Assembly (NCBI GenBank): GCA_021464245.1
Contig: JADCRB010000072.1
Coordinates: 766,055 to 830,054, forward strand
DNA length: 64,000 nucleotides
DNA from: Carallia brachiata
Taxonomy: Eukaryota; Streptophyta; Magnoliopsida; Malpighiales; Rhizophoraceae
Direction of reading: 5' to 3'
Shown here: in pieces, positions 24,909 through 38,226 of the stretch
How the letters are laid out: each line of letters begins with the position of its first letter
Numbering within the stretch: the first letter of the stretch is position 1
The notes under the pieces: model-generated
What the model was told of the DNA's origin: nothing
Databases searched by the model: none
The model's input: the letters and a program-made list of their open reading frames with translations, nothing else
Position numbers and translations under genes: made by a program

Positions 24909-27442
24909 GAGGAATTGGTTACTGTCCCAATTAGAACCACAGGTTCGTCGAGCTGACAAGTCCGTACATAATCCTGACAGCGTTCCGTTCGACCCCCCCA
25001 AAGAGCTCCTCCTCCCCTCCACATGGGAATGGCGACGGGGCTCCAACTTTCCCGGTATGACCGTTTCTTTTTCGTGTCAAACACAAGCACTTCAATACTT
25101 ATCAATTGAAAGGTGCGCGAAAAAAATAAACGTATATGATTATTTTGTTTTTTTATTTAATTAATTTTTTTATTATGTCACGTTATATTAATGTGTACTA
25201 TATTATTCTTATTATATTGTCATCAATTTTTTTGAATTAAAAAACGTATCGTAAACGTATCAGTCATCAAATTTTTTAATTTAAATCAAAATAAATCTCG
25301 TTAAACATCGAGTTCAATTATCCTTTATAAAAGTAGAGCTACTATAAAATATTACCAAACTTAAGTGAGTCATTTTTATAATCGACTGTAATATTAATAG
25401 GTCTTGAATATAATAATACTCTTATGTGATCTAAATCTAAGATATATAGCGGACGAGAGAAACTATACCTCGATTGCGAAAGAGAAAAAGCTATTCGGCA
25501 ACCCCTAGGCCGCTGAATCATTGGTTTTTTCAAAATTTTCTCCCCTCGTTGCTTTTATTTTGATAATAGATGTAGGTACACACACAAAAATACATATCGT
25601 ATATTAATTAATTTTGAGTTACACATCCTAAGAATAACAATAATTCTCACCTCTCACATTAATCCCTAAAAACCACAAAAAAAAACCGTATATTTTTATT
25701 TTTCTCCAAAGGTGTAAATGAATTCCATCGTGTACCATATAAGTTTACAATTTTGTCTTCGTTTATAGCATTTACAACAAAAAGATTTTGTTAAATTGAA
25801 AGGATATTGAATAATATGAGTTCAACAATTAAGAACATTTATTTGACTTATTAGTCAGATACGATTTCTTATAAGATTATATATCATTCAATTTTTTGGT
25901 CTATATATATCATTCAATTAAGAAACATAAGTATGATTCATGCTTGCCGCTTGATGATGCCCCAGTATCTCCTTTTTCGGGTCGGGTAAAATGCCCCGTG
26001 GGTCATCTGTTGACCCGCACGATCTCCAGTAGGAAAAGGGCATATCGAATTGCACCATGATCTGCATAAAATTACAAGTTGAGTAGACTAATTATCAAAA
26101 TGCAAAACTACATTCAAAAGGATTTTGAGGCCATAATTAACTTGCATATTATTTCTCCACAATCATTGATCACTTTTTAGTGGTTAATTTAGGTGGAGTG
26201 TATTTTAATCGGCAATCATTACTTTTATTTTAATTTCTGATTTTTTTTTTTGAAGTATAATAAATAGGTACGTCGACCTTTAAACATTGAAAATTATTCA
26301 CCTGGCCTTTATCACGCCACCATGCATATAATGAAGTGCTCAATTACATATTGGAAATTTTAGGTGAGCTTGGGGTGGTGCCTGTAACTTACACAATACT
26401 ATCCTTGTTTACAAAAATTAAACAATGTAGAAGAAAATGTATTTTATATATAAACGTGTAAGTTAAAAATAAAAATATCTCTTATAATTTTTAGGTGTCA
26501 AATGACTCATGTGTCTCTTTAGTTTTTTTTTTTTTTTCTAGTTGTAAGGAAGGATGAAATGCTATAAAATGAGAATATAATCACTTAAACTCGACTAAAA
26601 AATTTTCACAAAATATTTCAATTAATTATATTAAAAATACGAGACGTCTTTTTCTTTAATTAATGGCCAAACTATTAAGAACTTACCCTCCAAAAAAGAC
26701 AAAATGCATTTATGCATGTTATTTACTAAAGCTTATTATTAATGAGGGATACAAAAAATTAATCAACATATCACAAGGATGATAATTAAACACATCACCT
26801 AGCAGGTATTAATCATCCGATTAAGAACCGAATTGGACGAATCGGTAAGTTAAGTAATAAGTTCGTGGAATTATTTCTTTACAAGTTGGAGAATCAAAAA
26901 CGATTTTAAAGATTCGAAAACAGTGGTCCCAAGGTGCTACTGAACAAATTTGATTTTCTAATGTATAGATTTTATGCATTTGTATCTCCTTTCCTTGCTT
27001 AAAATAAAACAAAAAAAAAGGTTCAAGGGGGGACCATAATGCACGACCACGTCCCAGAATTAAAATATACCTATTATTATAGAGAACTGCCTCTTACGAA
27101 GCTTTTACCCATCTCCACCATACAGGGGGGACCATTGTACGAATGTTCTAAAACCCAGAAAAATTCATAATAAAAAAATGCAAAATAAGATCATAAAGAA
27201 AGAGAATAATTAGTTTAACGAATAGACGTACTTCTCGATAAAATATTAAATATTCAAACACATGATTTAATCTCATCGTGTCATTGAATGACGAAAATTT
27301 CTTTATATTGGGAAGACAACTTGACCCCTAATTGCCTAATCTATATTTATATTTATATCTATGCACACATTAAGAAGAGAACTAGATAAGTCATTTCATG
27401 CCACTTGTATTTTCTGATCTGTTGCGAACTGACAATATAGGA
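24909..27442. other. Upstream flank in unit 2, no gene seen
   Basis: It is homologous to 6977-9443 of unit 1. It contains the one-mismatch W-box palindrome GGGTCATCTGTTGACCC at 26000-26016. No coding family was recognised. Confidence 0.65.
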
Positions 27443-27447
27443 TTGTG

Positions 27448-27684
27448 TGATAACACAAGGTTTTGTCATTCAAGACTCACAATATTCTCTTTATTCAATA
27501 TATATAAATACAACGTGAGAGACCTAGAATTATAATTCTTGGAAAGTAAGTCTAGGGATTTATACGGGATAAGAGATATGCATAAATAAGGAAAGAATAA
27601 TTGATAGCACAATATGACAAAATTGTAGCTAGAGATAGAAATAATTAACTAGAGATGTGCTGAATAGGAGCTGGAGCCTTAACA
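27448..27684 (-). repeat. Complete 237-bp Copia LTR
   Basis: It runs TGATAACACAAGG to CCTTAACA on the plus strand and is uninterrupted. It serves as the reference for the split LTR in unit 1. Confidence 0.85.
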
Positions 27685-29465
27685 TGCCCCGACAAGATAG
27701 GCGTTGCATCAACAAGGCCTATCTTGAAACACTGTTGCTGGTGTGGCACGCAGGGAAGAGCCTTTGTAAGAGAGTCTGCAAGTTGATCAGAGGAATGGAC
27801 ATGAACCACACGGAGCTCATCATTTTGAACTTGCGTCCGAACAAAATGAAAATCAACCTTGATGTGCTTCATTCTATTGTGAAATACAGGATTTTGACAC
27901 AAGTATGTAGTACTCACATTGTCACAATAGACAGTGGGTGGCCTGGGATGTGGAAAATGAAGTTCCTGGAGCAAATTCTGAATCCAATTAATCTCGGCCA
28001 CAGTAGGCGCCACAGCTCAGTATTCAGCTTCAGTGGAAGATCGAGCTACTGTGCACTGCTTTTTAGAGGACCAACTGATGGGATTAACCCCGAGAAAAAC
28101 AATGTATGCCGATGTGGAGGAACAGTCATCTGGATGTCCAGCCCAGTCAGCATCTGAAAAAGCATGTAAAGAGAGCACAAAGGAATGACAAAAATCGAGT
28201 GCATAGTGAATTGTTCGCTTCAAATAACATAGCACCCGTTTCGCAGTTGACCAATGATCTTGCTGCGGACAATGCATATATTGAGAAAGACGATTAACTG
28301 CAACTGAAATATCATGACGAGTCAAGGAGAGGTACTAAAGAGCACCAATCACTTGCCTATTATGAGTAGCATTGGCAGGAGGAGAGTCACCATAAGCAGT
28401 CAATTCACAACAAAAAAAGAAGGGAAAAATTCAATGGATGTGTTATTTTTTGTACAAAACTGAGAGACAGAAATTAAATTCCTACGAATATTAGGAGCAC
28501 ATAAGACATTATTCAGAGTAAAGGTATTTTTGGAGGTGAAAAGTTTAGCAAACCTTGTATGTGTTATAGGAATATTGTTACCGTTGCCAACCAAGATGTC
28601 ACCATTGCCATTGTATTCAGAGTGAATGGCTAGATTTTGCAGATCAGATGTCATATGATGTGAGGCGCCTGAGTCCATGATCCATCCACCAGCATTAGAC
28701 TGTGAAGTACGAGCTGTAAAGTGAGCTTGAGGATTAAAGATTTGTAATTTGCATACTTTTGCAGTATGGCCAAATTTATCGCAAATTTGACATTGAATTC
28801 GGCCCCTTCCTATAGAGGGACTGCAAAAATCTGGTCAAAGGACCTTGGCCATGGTTGGAAATTAGTTTGTTGAAAGTTACCATAAGTTGGCCTCCTTACA
28901 TAATTGTTGAACTGTTGTCCAACTCTTGGTCTGACTGAATTATTGCTTGCACGTTGATTTAACTGGGCCGTGATGGGAGGTAGTTCCTTTCTCACCGATT
29001 TATGTTTCAGGAAGTTTTCATGATCCATCAGTTTGGCTACAAAGTCCTTATAGGTGATTGCTGTATCACGGGCCCCAATAGCAGCACTTATCTCATTATA
29101 ATCTGGTCCCAAGACACTAAGTATTTTGATTACCAATTCATCATTATCAATTGGTGACCCAGCAATAGAGAGCTCATCGGCAATAGATTTAATTTCTTGA
29201 AGATAATCAATGACTGGTTTGGAATCTTTCACAATTCTGCCTAGCGTTGCTCGAAGTCCATAAATACGAGTTTGGGATTTGCTAGAGTAGGTGTTGCGAA
29301 GACAATCCCATGCCTCCTTAGATGTATTGGCTATGGCAACAACAGGAGCAATAGCGGCATCTACAGAACCCATGATACCATTCCAGAGAAGAATGTATTG
29401 ACGAATCCATAGTTTGTGTGCAAGATTTGATATACTGATATTATTTTGCTGAATCTGTTCTGGTG
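27448..29465 (-). mobile_element. Remnant of the same Copia insertion in unit 2
   Basis: The left target duplication ttgtg (27443-27447) and LTR end are identical in position to unit 1. The remnant keeps the complete 3' LTR, RNase H (27645-28325), then after a deletion near 28403 the protease with an intact DSG site (28667-28675), the zinc knuckle and gag (28810-29373). The reverse transcriptase, integrase, gag N-terminus, 5' LTR and right target duplication are missing. The right junction shares tggtg with both parent sequences. Confidence 0.9.
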
Positions 29466-30392
29466 TACTGAAAATCTAATTTTGTAGTGAGGTATGTTGT
29501 TATATCTTTTTTTTTTTTGTCTATTAAAAAATTTATTAGTCATAAACTATATTATAAGTGTACCTATTCCCATTTTCATAAATTTTGTACCTCCTTTTGA
29601 GAATTATAATTCAAAACCTCAAAAATAGATATTTAAGTTTTTAATCTCATGTATTGTTTAGTATTTTAGTAAACCCAGTACTATCTTTTCAAAATTAGAA
29701 CTAGATACATGGTTGTCTAAATTATTTACTGCTTGGGTATCTCACAAAAAACTCCATCTATCTTTTTATAATGATCGATTATGTACTTTGTTATTTTATG
29801 ATGAATGAAATCAATCATCTCATTCAAAGAATTTTACGTATACGTAATGATCCACTTTTTTGTTTTTTTTGTACCAGTTATGATGGACCTTCCTTACATA
29901 GATATTTATGCAGATATATAGTGCGTGAACTACAACACTTGGAGCACACCATTTGGTTCCATTATCAACCATTGGCCCAGCATTATTTTCTTAATTGAAC
30001 ACAGTACCAGTGGGGAATCTTCATTTTGAGGGAATTAAGGAAAACAAAGACAGTCGCTCAATATGTGGGTGGGTGTCAATTTCTCAGACATTATTGTTAT
30101 ACCCATTGTACGGACTTGGAAAGCAACGAATCATACATACTTGCATTCCCCACCCAAAAAAAGATGGATTCCTGAACTAATTGCACGCAACAGAAGGAGA
30201 AAGGGGACAAAGAAAAAAATACTCTTTAAATGGTGAATAAAGAAAGCTAGATATACTAGAAAAAAAAATTCTTTACCTCGTTAGGAAAAACATTATCATG
30301 AAAAATTTTATATGCAAAGGTGCTGGGGCTTTTGCATTAATGCGTTGTACCCCATGATTCCCCGAACTTCCCTTTGTTAGAGCTTTTTCCTT

Positions 30393-30532
30393 TTTTTCTT
30401 TAAAAAAAAAAAATTCAGTGGAATTGGAGATCAGGACAATGGAAGTATGAGGTTCGAACGCCTATATTTCATCCTGAAGCTTTATATTCGGTGATGGTCA
30501 CTAAGTTTTACCTATTGATTAAAGCTTTATCC
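30393..30532 (-). mobile_element. SINE-like element, unit 2 copy
   Basis: This is the orthologous copy of the element at 19848-19975, with the same flanking duplications agctttttcctt (30381) and agctttatcctt (30533). Confidence 0.55.
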
Positions 30533-31031
30533 TTATGTAATAGAACTTAATAAAGTTCATTGTTCTAGTTAGAAAGATTTGCTACTTTTGTTTTGTTTAT
30601 TGGCACATCTTTGTTTCAAGAATATTGACTTTTTTTTCTTTTGTAATATGGCTGGAATTGGACCTCTTGGGTATCAAAATATGGCCCCTTGCTACCTGTG
30701 GGTACTGCTGGTACGAGGGTTCCATTAGCTATGTTTCTTGTTTTGATATTAGAGTCCGTGACGAATCATATAATCTAAATTGAGATGACTCATTATGATA
30801 AGAGCGCTATTAGGTAGGTATAGTTTAAGGATACATGAGTAAAAACAAAATTTTATCAATAATTCATGTTGGTTAAAGAAAATTTTTGATTGATTATTTG
30901 ATAGTCGTGGCTCTCCATAATTTCTCAAGATCAAGTCAAATAGTTTTTTTCTTATGATAATTGCATTTTGTTCATTGTGTTTTGAATGAAATGTTGGTAT
31001 TGGATATCTCAGGTGGAGAGAAAAAATTCAA

Positions 31032-31054
31032 AGAGAGAGAGAGAGAGAGAGAGA
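31032..31054. repeat. GA microsatellite, about 23 bp
   Basis: This is the same locus as 20461-20505, shorter in this unit. Confidence 0.9.
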
Positions 31055-32770
31055 CGGAGAGACAGAGAGACAAAGAAAAGGAAATTCAAATCATATTAAC
31101 ATTGACAAAAGGGTAAAACTAGACGAAGCCCAAGAGTGGAGAGGAAAAAAATTAGGGCTTGTTTCGTATTGGATAGGCCCCATGAACTTCTAGGCCTACT
31201 TTCGATGTGTAATTTGCAAGTCTGCAGCGTTAACATGGGGTATTTTTCCCATATATTTTATTTCTTTTATCAAATAAAAATATGTTTTTTTGGGGTCTTA
31301 AAAGCCTATTGGACGTCCAAATATGAAGCTGCATATAATAATTTCTCTGCAAAATGGTCTAGCCCAAGTATTTGAAATCTGAATTTTGAAATTTTTTTGG
31401 AACTAGAAGAAAATTTTATTGATTAGATTAGTTGATATGCAATATGCCAGTACAACACATTTAGCTTTCTTTGCAACAAGTCCATATTACTGTGTTTTTT
31501 GTTTTTTCGGTCTGTACTTTGACTTTAGAGTATTTAATAAGTGTAAAACTATGTAGCATACCACTCGAATTGCTTAATTCACAAAATCCTAAGAACCATG
31601 TGGGCCTCTAGAATGCCCAATAGAAATTGACAAATGTTTGGAGACAGCGAGAGATTCCAACTTAATTGGAGTAGTGGCTCACTTATCCACTTACTAATAA
31701 CGAGTCACCGTCTTTACAACAAACAAGAGAAAAAGAGAATGGACTATAAGGAATTTATCAAAAATGTCAGCAGGGTTTTGGCTTAGCAAGAAGAAAAAAG
31801 ATATCAATTTTCAAGTTCTGGGCTATGGCCTGTATCGAACCGGAACACGGTCAGGGCTATTCTATAGGCTTCAACTAATTGGAGGCAAAAACAAAAATGC
31901 TCACTTGCACAAAGAACCAATTGGATTTTTGACTTCAAAAAAATAGTTCTAATTAAACACGAAACTAATCCATCACTTTCTTCTAATTTAAGCATACTTT
32001 AAGAATTGATCATGTGAAAAATACTCACGTGTTCTCAGATGGACATTAATTCCACCACTCTTTTCCCTAAGCGGACGCGAATGCACGTACATGTACCACA
32101 TGTACCACTACTCAGTCAAAAATTACTCAAAAGTAAGGAAAAAAGGGCTTTATATGCAGAATTGCTAGTCAAAAGCTAAGGTGACTTAAACTTGGAATTG
32201 GAGATGGCTCACCATCGAGTCCACCGCATATCATATTTAGTGCAATCATTCAGGACAGTAGAATTAATGATTATGCCTTAGGGATTCCTCTGGAATTCCC
32301 AGTATCTTATCTAAGTTAGCTACTCTTTCAAGTTTTCATCGCAGCTTGTTTCTGATTATGGACTTGTGTAATTATGAACTTGAGTATTAATTTGTTGAAA
32401 ATTCTAAGCACTGAAAACAACTACTCTTGTATGCTTTATGCCTACATTACATATTCACATTTGTGCATGCTGTAGGACGAGATTTGGACTTCACTTGGAT
32501 TTTTCCTGCTTAAGGCATCGATGGAGGGTGATCTTGCAGCTTAATTAACAGAAAACTCTTAATCATAAACAAACCCGAACCGCATGGATTTTTGATCTTA
32601 AGATGATATTAATCATTCAATGATTAAATAGGGTCAACATCTTCTTCCCTATTTTAAGTCAACATCTTCTTCCCTATATCAAAATACATTGCTTATGCGG
32701 CAGCGGCAATCAGAGGTTGCAATGAATACATTACCGGCAACCCGAAAGTATACTATGAACAATGTTAGAT

Positions 32771-35700
32771 CTATTTTTGGACGTGGGAAAGCATCCATCT
32801 CGGCATTGATGTGTTAGCAGTAGGCTGAGTTTGAGCTTCAGCCTCTTCATTTTGGTTCATGAGTAGTCTAATCTGCATAGGCCCACTGCATCATCAACAA
32901 ATACATTCATTTTAGCTTCTTTGACAAACCCTTGACAATGTTTTCTGTCTTGCAGTATTCGTGATTTGGATCCCATCCACGAACTAGCTAAATACGCTAA
33001 AAAGAAAAATGATTAAAAAAAAAGATGACTCAATACATGAGACTCCCACATTTGTGGAGTCTTAGGAATGGTCTATATGTGAAATCTTCCTTTTGTTTTT
33101 TAGGCAAATAGGTTGAGGTTGTTTCTAAGATTCGAGAGAACACGGGAGACATAAATGAAAAAACCGAAGAGCTTCCAACATATGCCTCAATGGAAATAGT
33201 GTGAGAGAAAGGGAGAGAAATGTTACCCAATAGTTAGCGAAGGTGAGGATAGCAACGGCAGCGTCTGAGACTGCGGTGGTTGCATGGAGGTTGATGAGTT
33301 TTGACCAAGGTTTTGCTGTTCCCACTGTGCATGCCCAGCAATTGTCTTTTCATTTTCCTTGAGCTATTTATTTCATCCAATTAATTTACAATTGTTACAA
33401 ACTGTGATGCAATCATCCCATGTTTATTTCTGTGGGGTATGACAGTTAATCTAAAACACCAGAATTTTACCTTCTTTGCCAGTATGTTGTTTTGCTCCTG
33501 CAAAGCTCTTTCCTGCCATAATTTTTTATGTTAGGCATCACATAAAATCTACTATATTGAATGTGGACATGAAGTTTTCTCAATTCCTAGATTCCATAAG
33601 AACTTCACCAAAAACTAAAAGTTTACGTCTGTAAAAAAAAAGGTCCAAGAATATTATAAGTCATATCATATCTTTACATTTTATCAATATAAAACTTACT
33701 ACCTTTTAATAGGATGAATTATGTCAGGAGGTAATTTCATAAGGATACTATGCCTGTGTATTTAACATTAAACTTTCATAGCTTTAACAAAATTAACCTA
33801 CACGTGCTCTTGGAGATTTCTGAGAAAAATTGTTCATACAATTCTCTTGGACACTTGAGAAATTTGGTTTGGGCTCCAAAACTGACCCTTCCCATACTCA
33901 TAAAAGTGCGATGTCATTGGCTAAGCTTATCAATAAGACAAGAAAAACAATTGACGAATATCCCATTCAGTAGTCAATTCCACATGAAAATTTCATTTGC
34001 ATTCCCATGCAAACTCGCATAAATGCAAGAAATATCTGTTGGAATATAAAATATAAAAGTCCCGTATTGAAAATGAAAAAGAAGAGTAAAGTAATAGACG
34101 AGTGTGGTTAGAAGACTTATAACCTAAACTTTAAGGTTTTAGGTAAGATGTGGTGTCTAAAATCTCATTTAATATTGCTTGCTTTTTCTCTCTTGTTATC
34201 CGTTTAAATTATTTGACCTATACTTCTACAAATCTTTACATAGTATCAGAGTTCAAATGTTACTGCCCCTCATATTTAATGGTGAACTAGGGCCAGCTCA
34301 GGTGAGTTGAATCCAATTCAGGTGAGTTGGATTTTCGTTGTTTGTTCACGCTTCCAAATCAAGGAAGTTGAATCCATCTCAGGTGAGTTGGGCCTTCGCG
34401 TGAAGGGGTGTGTTAGAGTATAAAATATAAAAGTGAGGGGGTGTGTTGGGGGTATAAAATATAAGAGTCTCATATTGGAACGGAATGGAAGAGTAAAACA
34501 ATATATAAGTGTGATTAGAAAACTCATAACCTAAATCTTAAAGTTTTAGGTAAGATGTGATATCTAAAAGTTCATTTAATATTACTTACTTGTTCCCTTT
34601 TGTTATCCGTTTAACTTATTGGGCCTATACTTCTACAAATCTTTACAATATCTTTACCTTTTTCTGCAGTTCTGAAATGGATTCATTGATGAGTCGGTTC
34701 TGCAAATAATTGCCGACGTCAGTCTAACTCATTTTTGTGATTAAGCATGACATTGTTTGTAACAATCACCAAAAATAGCAAATCATTCAGAGACACTACG
34801 ATTCACCTTTCTTGATCGTATGCGCTTAAGGGCAGTATCAATTTGTTGCTCCAAGTGTTGAAGCTCTCTCAGACTCATGGGTTCTAGATCATCTCCGGCA
34901 TAGTTCCTGAATATTAATGGGAAATATGTTACATGATTCTGTTGACTCTCCAGTGTCGGCTAATAATGACCAAGTACTTTAACTATTTAACTTAGCAAAA
35001 TGACCAGCACCAACTTTACTTATATATACATACTTCTCTAGCACTGTGATTTTTGCAGAAGATAGAGAAGCAGATACTCAAAAGTCAGGGAAATGTAGTA
35101 CCTTATGTTTCTTTGTAGGGCTTCAATCCTTACCGTGAGCTTTGTATGTTCCAGAGACGAGCTTTCCTAAAAAGAATTAAGAAATTTGTTGGACATGCAT
35201 TAAGCTCTACAAGTGAGAAGGACTATTTCTTATTTTCTGTCAAAAAAAAGTTTAGGAGTAGGACTAGTGGTAATCCCAGACTAAGGTCAGGAAGTGGCTA
35301 CAAATCGTTAAGAATTTATAGTAAAACTTATATTCACCTATTTACAAAAGACTTCAACAGTAGCAGTAAATGGAATTCGAAGAGAAGACTATTTATTTTA
35401 CATGCTCGCGTCAAATGCCTAGACAGTATCAAAGCATTCATGATTCATTCGTCGTATTGTACGTTCTGTAGAAAAGATTCTTGCTCTGCAAGTAAGCATC
35501 TTTACTAAGCAATCAACAAACAGATCATTGCTAGTATAAAATGCAATCTTGGTTTAGTCATTCTATATTTCGCAACAAAAGAGTTGAATAACCGGTAGCG
35601 AGGGACAAAAACATGCCAATCAATACAGGAAAATTTTCAGACGTGGAGATTCAGTTTACTCTTTGGATGAATTGCCAAATTACACTAAATTGGCTCCCAA

Positions 35701-37905
35701 AGTACCTGCTGGCCTGAGTCAGAAGCAATAAGCTGTCTTTCTGCCTGTGAATACCTCTCATATCTTTCTATTATGCCCTCCATGCTGACAAGAATTTTAA
35801 AAAAAAAACTTCTAAAATAAGGCCAAAATAACCCAAGATTGAACTAAGAACGATGAGGATATAAGGTATAAGGCTTTTGATCAAGTAATATTTCTCTTCG
35901 AGACCTAAAATTCAGGAAGAAATAACTACTTGCCAAATAGAGAATACAAGAGAACACAAATATCAGCCCTTAGAGTAATCGAGCCATATGCTAACCGAGA
36001 GACCATATTGACACTCATTTTAGTTTATCATTTTAGATATCCTGCACTAATAAGTATTGGTTCAATTGGTAAATAGAGTGACCCCAAATAAATTCACTCA
36101 CCATGTACAGGGATTCAAAACTTTGAAAAAGCACTTATTAGAGGGAGTAATTAATTCCCAAAGTGGTTGCTTCCACTTGGCCACCATTTTCAAGATCTTG
36201 ATCAAAAATTTTAGATATCCTACACCAATATGCCCGGATACGTTAGACCTTGGTTTAATTTTTCCATAGCTTATACACATTGAAATAAATTCATTTTCTG
36301 TTGTTCATTATATTTACTCACTTTTTCTTGTGAGTGTAGTAGACATTTGATTTTAGATCTCACAAAACTGAAACCTACTAAGGAGACTTATTTATCGGCT
36401 ATCTTGACATTCTTTGACACCAATCCCTCAATTTATTTTTGAAAACCTGGCAAAAAAGTTCTGGTTGTGCTAATAAGTTTATAAGTTCCATTACATGGAT
36501 ATGAGTTCACAACAAGTACAATTAAAATCATTGATTGCACAAAAATGAAACCATAGATATGCAATTAATTTATTATAATTATACTTTTTGTAGGATTGTG
36601 TATACTAATACGCTAAAAACCTGAATCCACCAATCATTTTCTAACTTTGTTTCAATATTATTATGTTTTACTAGGACAATTACTTGTCCTTAACTAGATT
36701 TGGTTGAGCACTTTGTGGGACAATTAATTGTCCTTAACAAGATTTGTTGAGCACTGTTATGATATTGTAGAATAATTAATGGTTAGTCTAAAGGGAGGAT
36801 TTTTGCAGAACAGTGGAAATCTTGGATAACAACCTCAGGTTGCTTTACATCGTTGAGGAGGCATATAATCCTGGGCACACTACCACCAACAACAGCAAAT
36901 TCCAACGTCCTAGGTTGCAAACCCGATGCAAATCAAAACAGCAAGCCCTATGACACAAAGCTCTAAAACCCCTTTTGGTCAAGACTTTAATTGCCCTAAC
37001 CAAGCCCTTCCTAGGTATTAAAATCCTGAGAATCAAAATCAATTCAGAGGACCCCCAAAAAAGTGCTAATTTTCTGGTTTCTTCTCCGACTCCAAGTAAT
37101 TAATAGGCGTTGGACTATCAGAATTGAAGCATGCATACATATATTAAGCCATTAACACTCCAAAGTGTAAGCAGTTGAAGCTTGCACTGACCTATCGCAT
37201 TAATGAATGTGCTGTTAATTGTCTGCCACATGATGATACTAAAATTAACAGAAATTAAGCAAAAATTGAAGGAAGAAGAAAGAAGATGGAGAAAACTTGG
37301 TGATTGTCACCGTACTACACAAAAAAGAAAAAAAAAAAAAAAAAAGGACGTGTGTCATAGTACTGTGGTCATATATCCACAGTGAAATTAGGTCCTTTAA
37401 TACTACTTAATTGGTATATATATATCACCATCTTCTTGTTTGTGAATACAAACGTTTGCAGATTATAACTACTACAAGAAGAAGTGGGTAGAGTAGTTTT
37501 GATTTCTACTGTAATCTAGTACTTGAAAAATGACCCCAAAAAATGAAAATATACAATTAAAAACACTGATAATTGAGAAACACATAAGAAAAAAAATAAT
37601 AATAATAAATGAAAAGAAACATACAAATAACTAGACAGTACTATAAAGTAAGTAATAATTAAAATGCATCATGCAAGAAATGAAAGGAAAAAATAAAAAT
37701 AAAAAAGAAGAAAGAAAAACCTGGAATCACTAGAATACTCAAAGAGCTTTCCTTTGCTAGAGAAGACAATCAAAGCAACCTCAGCATCACAAAGAACTGA
37801 GATCTCGTGGGCTTTCTTTAGCAGACCAGTCCTTCTCTTAGAGAAAGTCACTTGCCTGCTAATCTTGTTCTCGATCCGCTTCAACTGAACCCTACCTCTA
37901 CCCAT
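32771..37905 (-). CDS. FUL-like (AP1/SQUA class) MADS-box transcription factor, copy 3, intact
   Basis: Exons on the minus strand are 37721-37905, 35706-35784, 35102-35166, 34807-34906, 34658-34699, 33471-33512, 33227-33363 and 32771-32885. Sizes are 185, 79, 65, 100, 42, 42, 137 and 115 bp, the canonical SQUA structure. All borders are GT-AG and join in phase to 254 codons plus TAG. The start chosen is [10 protein letters not shown], not the upstream in-frame ATG. Residues 1-61 are the MADS DNA-binding and dimerisation domain, with [20 protein letters not shown] typical of AP1/FUL. Exon 2 gives the I region ([13 protein letters not shown]) and exons 3-6 the K domain. The C-terminus has QWEQQN and ends [11 protein letters not shown], the FUL-type motif, with no euAP1 CaaX box. 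By family it acts in the nucleus in meristem identity, flowering or fruit development, probably as a heterodimer with SEP proteins. A TRIM lies 10 bp past exon 5. Which FUL subclade it belongs to was not tested. Confidence 0.95.
34037..34647 (+). mobile_element. TRIM (terminal-repeat retrotransposon in miniature) in intron 5 of FUL-like copy 3
   Basis: The 611-bp element has two 204-bp LTRs, 34037-34240 and 34444-34647. Both start TGTTGG and end cttctacaaatctttaca. Right after the first LTR is tagtatcagag, close to the initiator-Met tRNA primer-binding site. A purine tract (gtgagggggtg) precedes the second LTR. The target duplication atatc flanks it (34032-34036 and 34648-34652). The inner part has no coding capacity and repeats caggtgagttg three times. 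Units 1 and 2 lack it. It is antisense to the host gene. Confidence 0.92.
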
Positions 37906-38193
37906 TTTTTTCCACTCTTTTTTTTTTTTTCTTTTTGCTTGGATTTTTGGTGATCTAAATGGGTAAAAGAACACCTAAAGACAATTCAAGAAAACCCTAG
38001 ATAGCAAGCTACTGTGGTGGCTCATTTTCTGAAGCAAGCCCACAACCACAACAAGAGGAGAAAAAAAATTAAAGGAATCTGTATAGGGAGGTTCTATTTT
38101 TATGCATATCATGGTATTATGGGAAGATTTCTATTTTTGTGTTGGTTTAGGCGTTCTTCTTTTTTGTATGAAGCATAACTGGCTTGGGTTGTG

Positions 38194-38199
38194 TATATA
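38194..38199 (-). promoter_or_regulatory. TATA box of FUL-like copy 3
   Basis: The minus strand reads ccccttatatacacaacc, 290 bp upstream of the ATG at 37905. The same box at the same spacing is kept in unit 1. Confidence 0.6.
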
Positions 38200-38226
38200 A
38201 GGGGAAAAAAAAAGAATAGGGGAAAG

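Larger units (their letters stand above)
29466..31800. other. Tail region of unit 2, no protein gene recognised
   Basis: It matches 18920-21412 of unit 1. The 43-codon frame of unit 3 is frame-broken here (near 30650-30775). About 150 bp of the unit 1 sequence is missing near 31530. The region ends at the joint with unit 3. Confidence 0.65.
22925..32176. repeat. Tandem unit 2 (9.3 kb), much deleted
   Basis: It has the same order as units 1 and 3 but is shortened by deletions of FUL-like exons 1-4 plus promoter (junction near 24907), Copia pol (near 28403), Copia 5' end plus flank (near 29463), about 150 bp near 31530, and the unit 2/unit 3 boundary (near 31802). Confidence 0.85.

Noticed and set aside
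37669..37974. Longer start for the FUL-like exon 1 (upstream ATG)
   Set aside because: MADS proteins of this class start at MGRGR. The upstream residues lie in the 5' leader and have no counterpart in unit 1.
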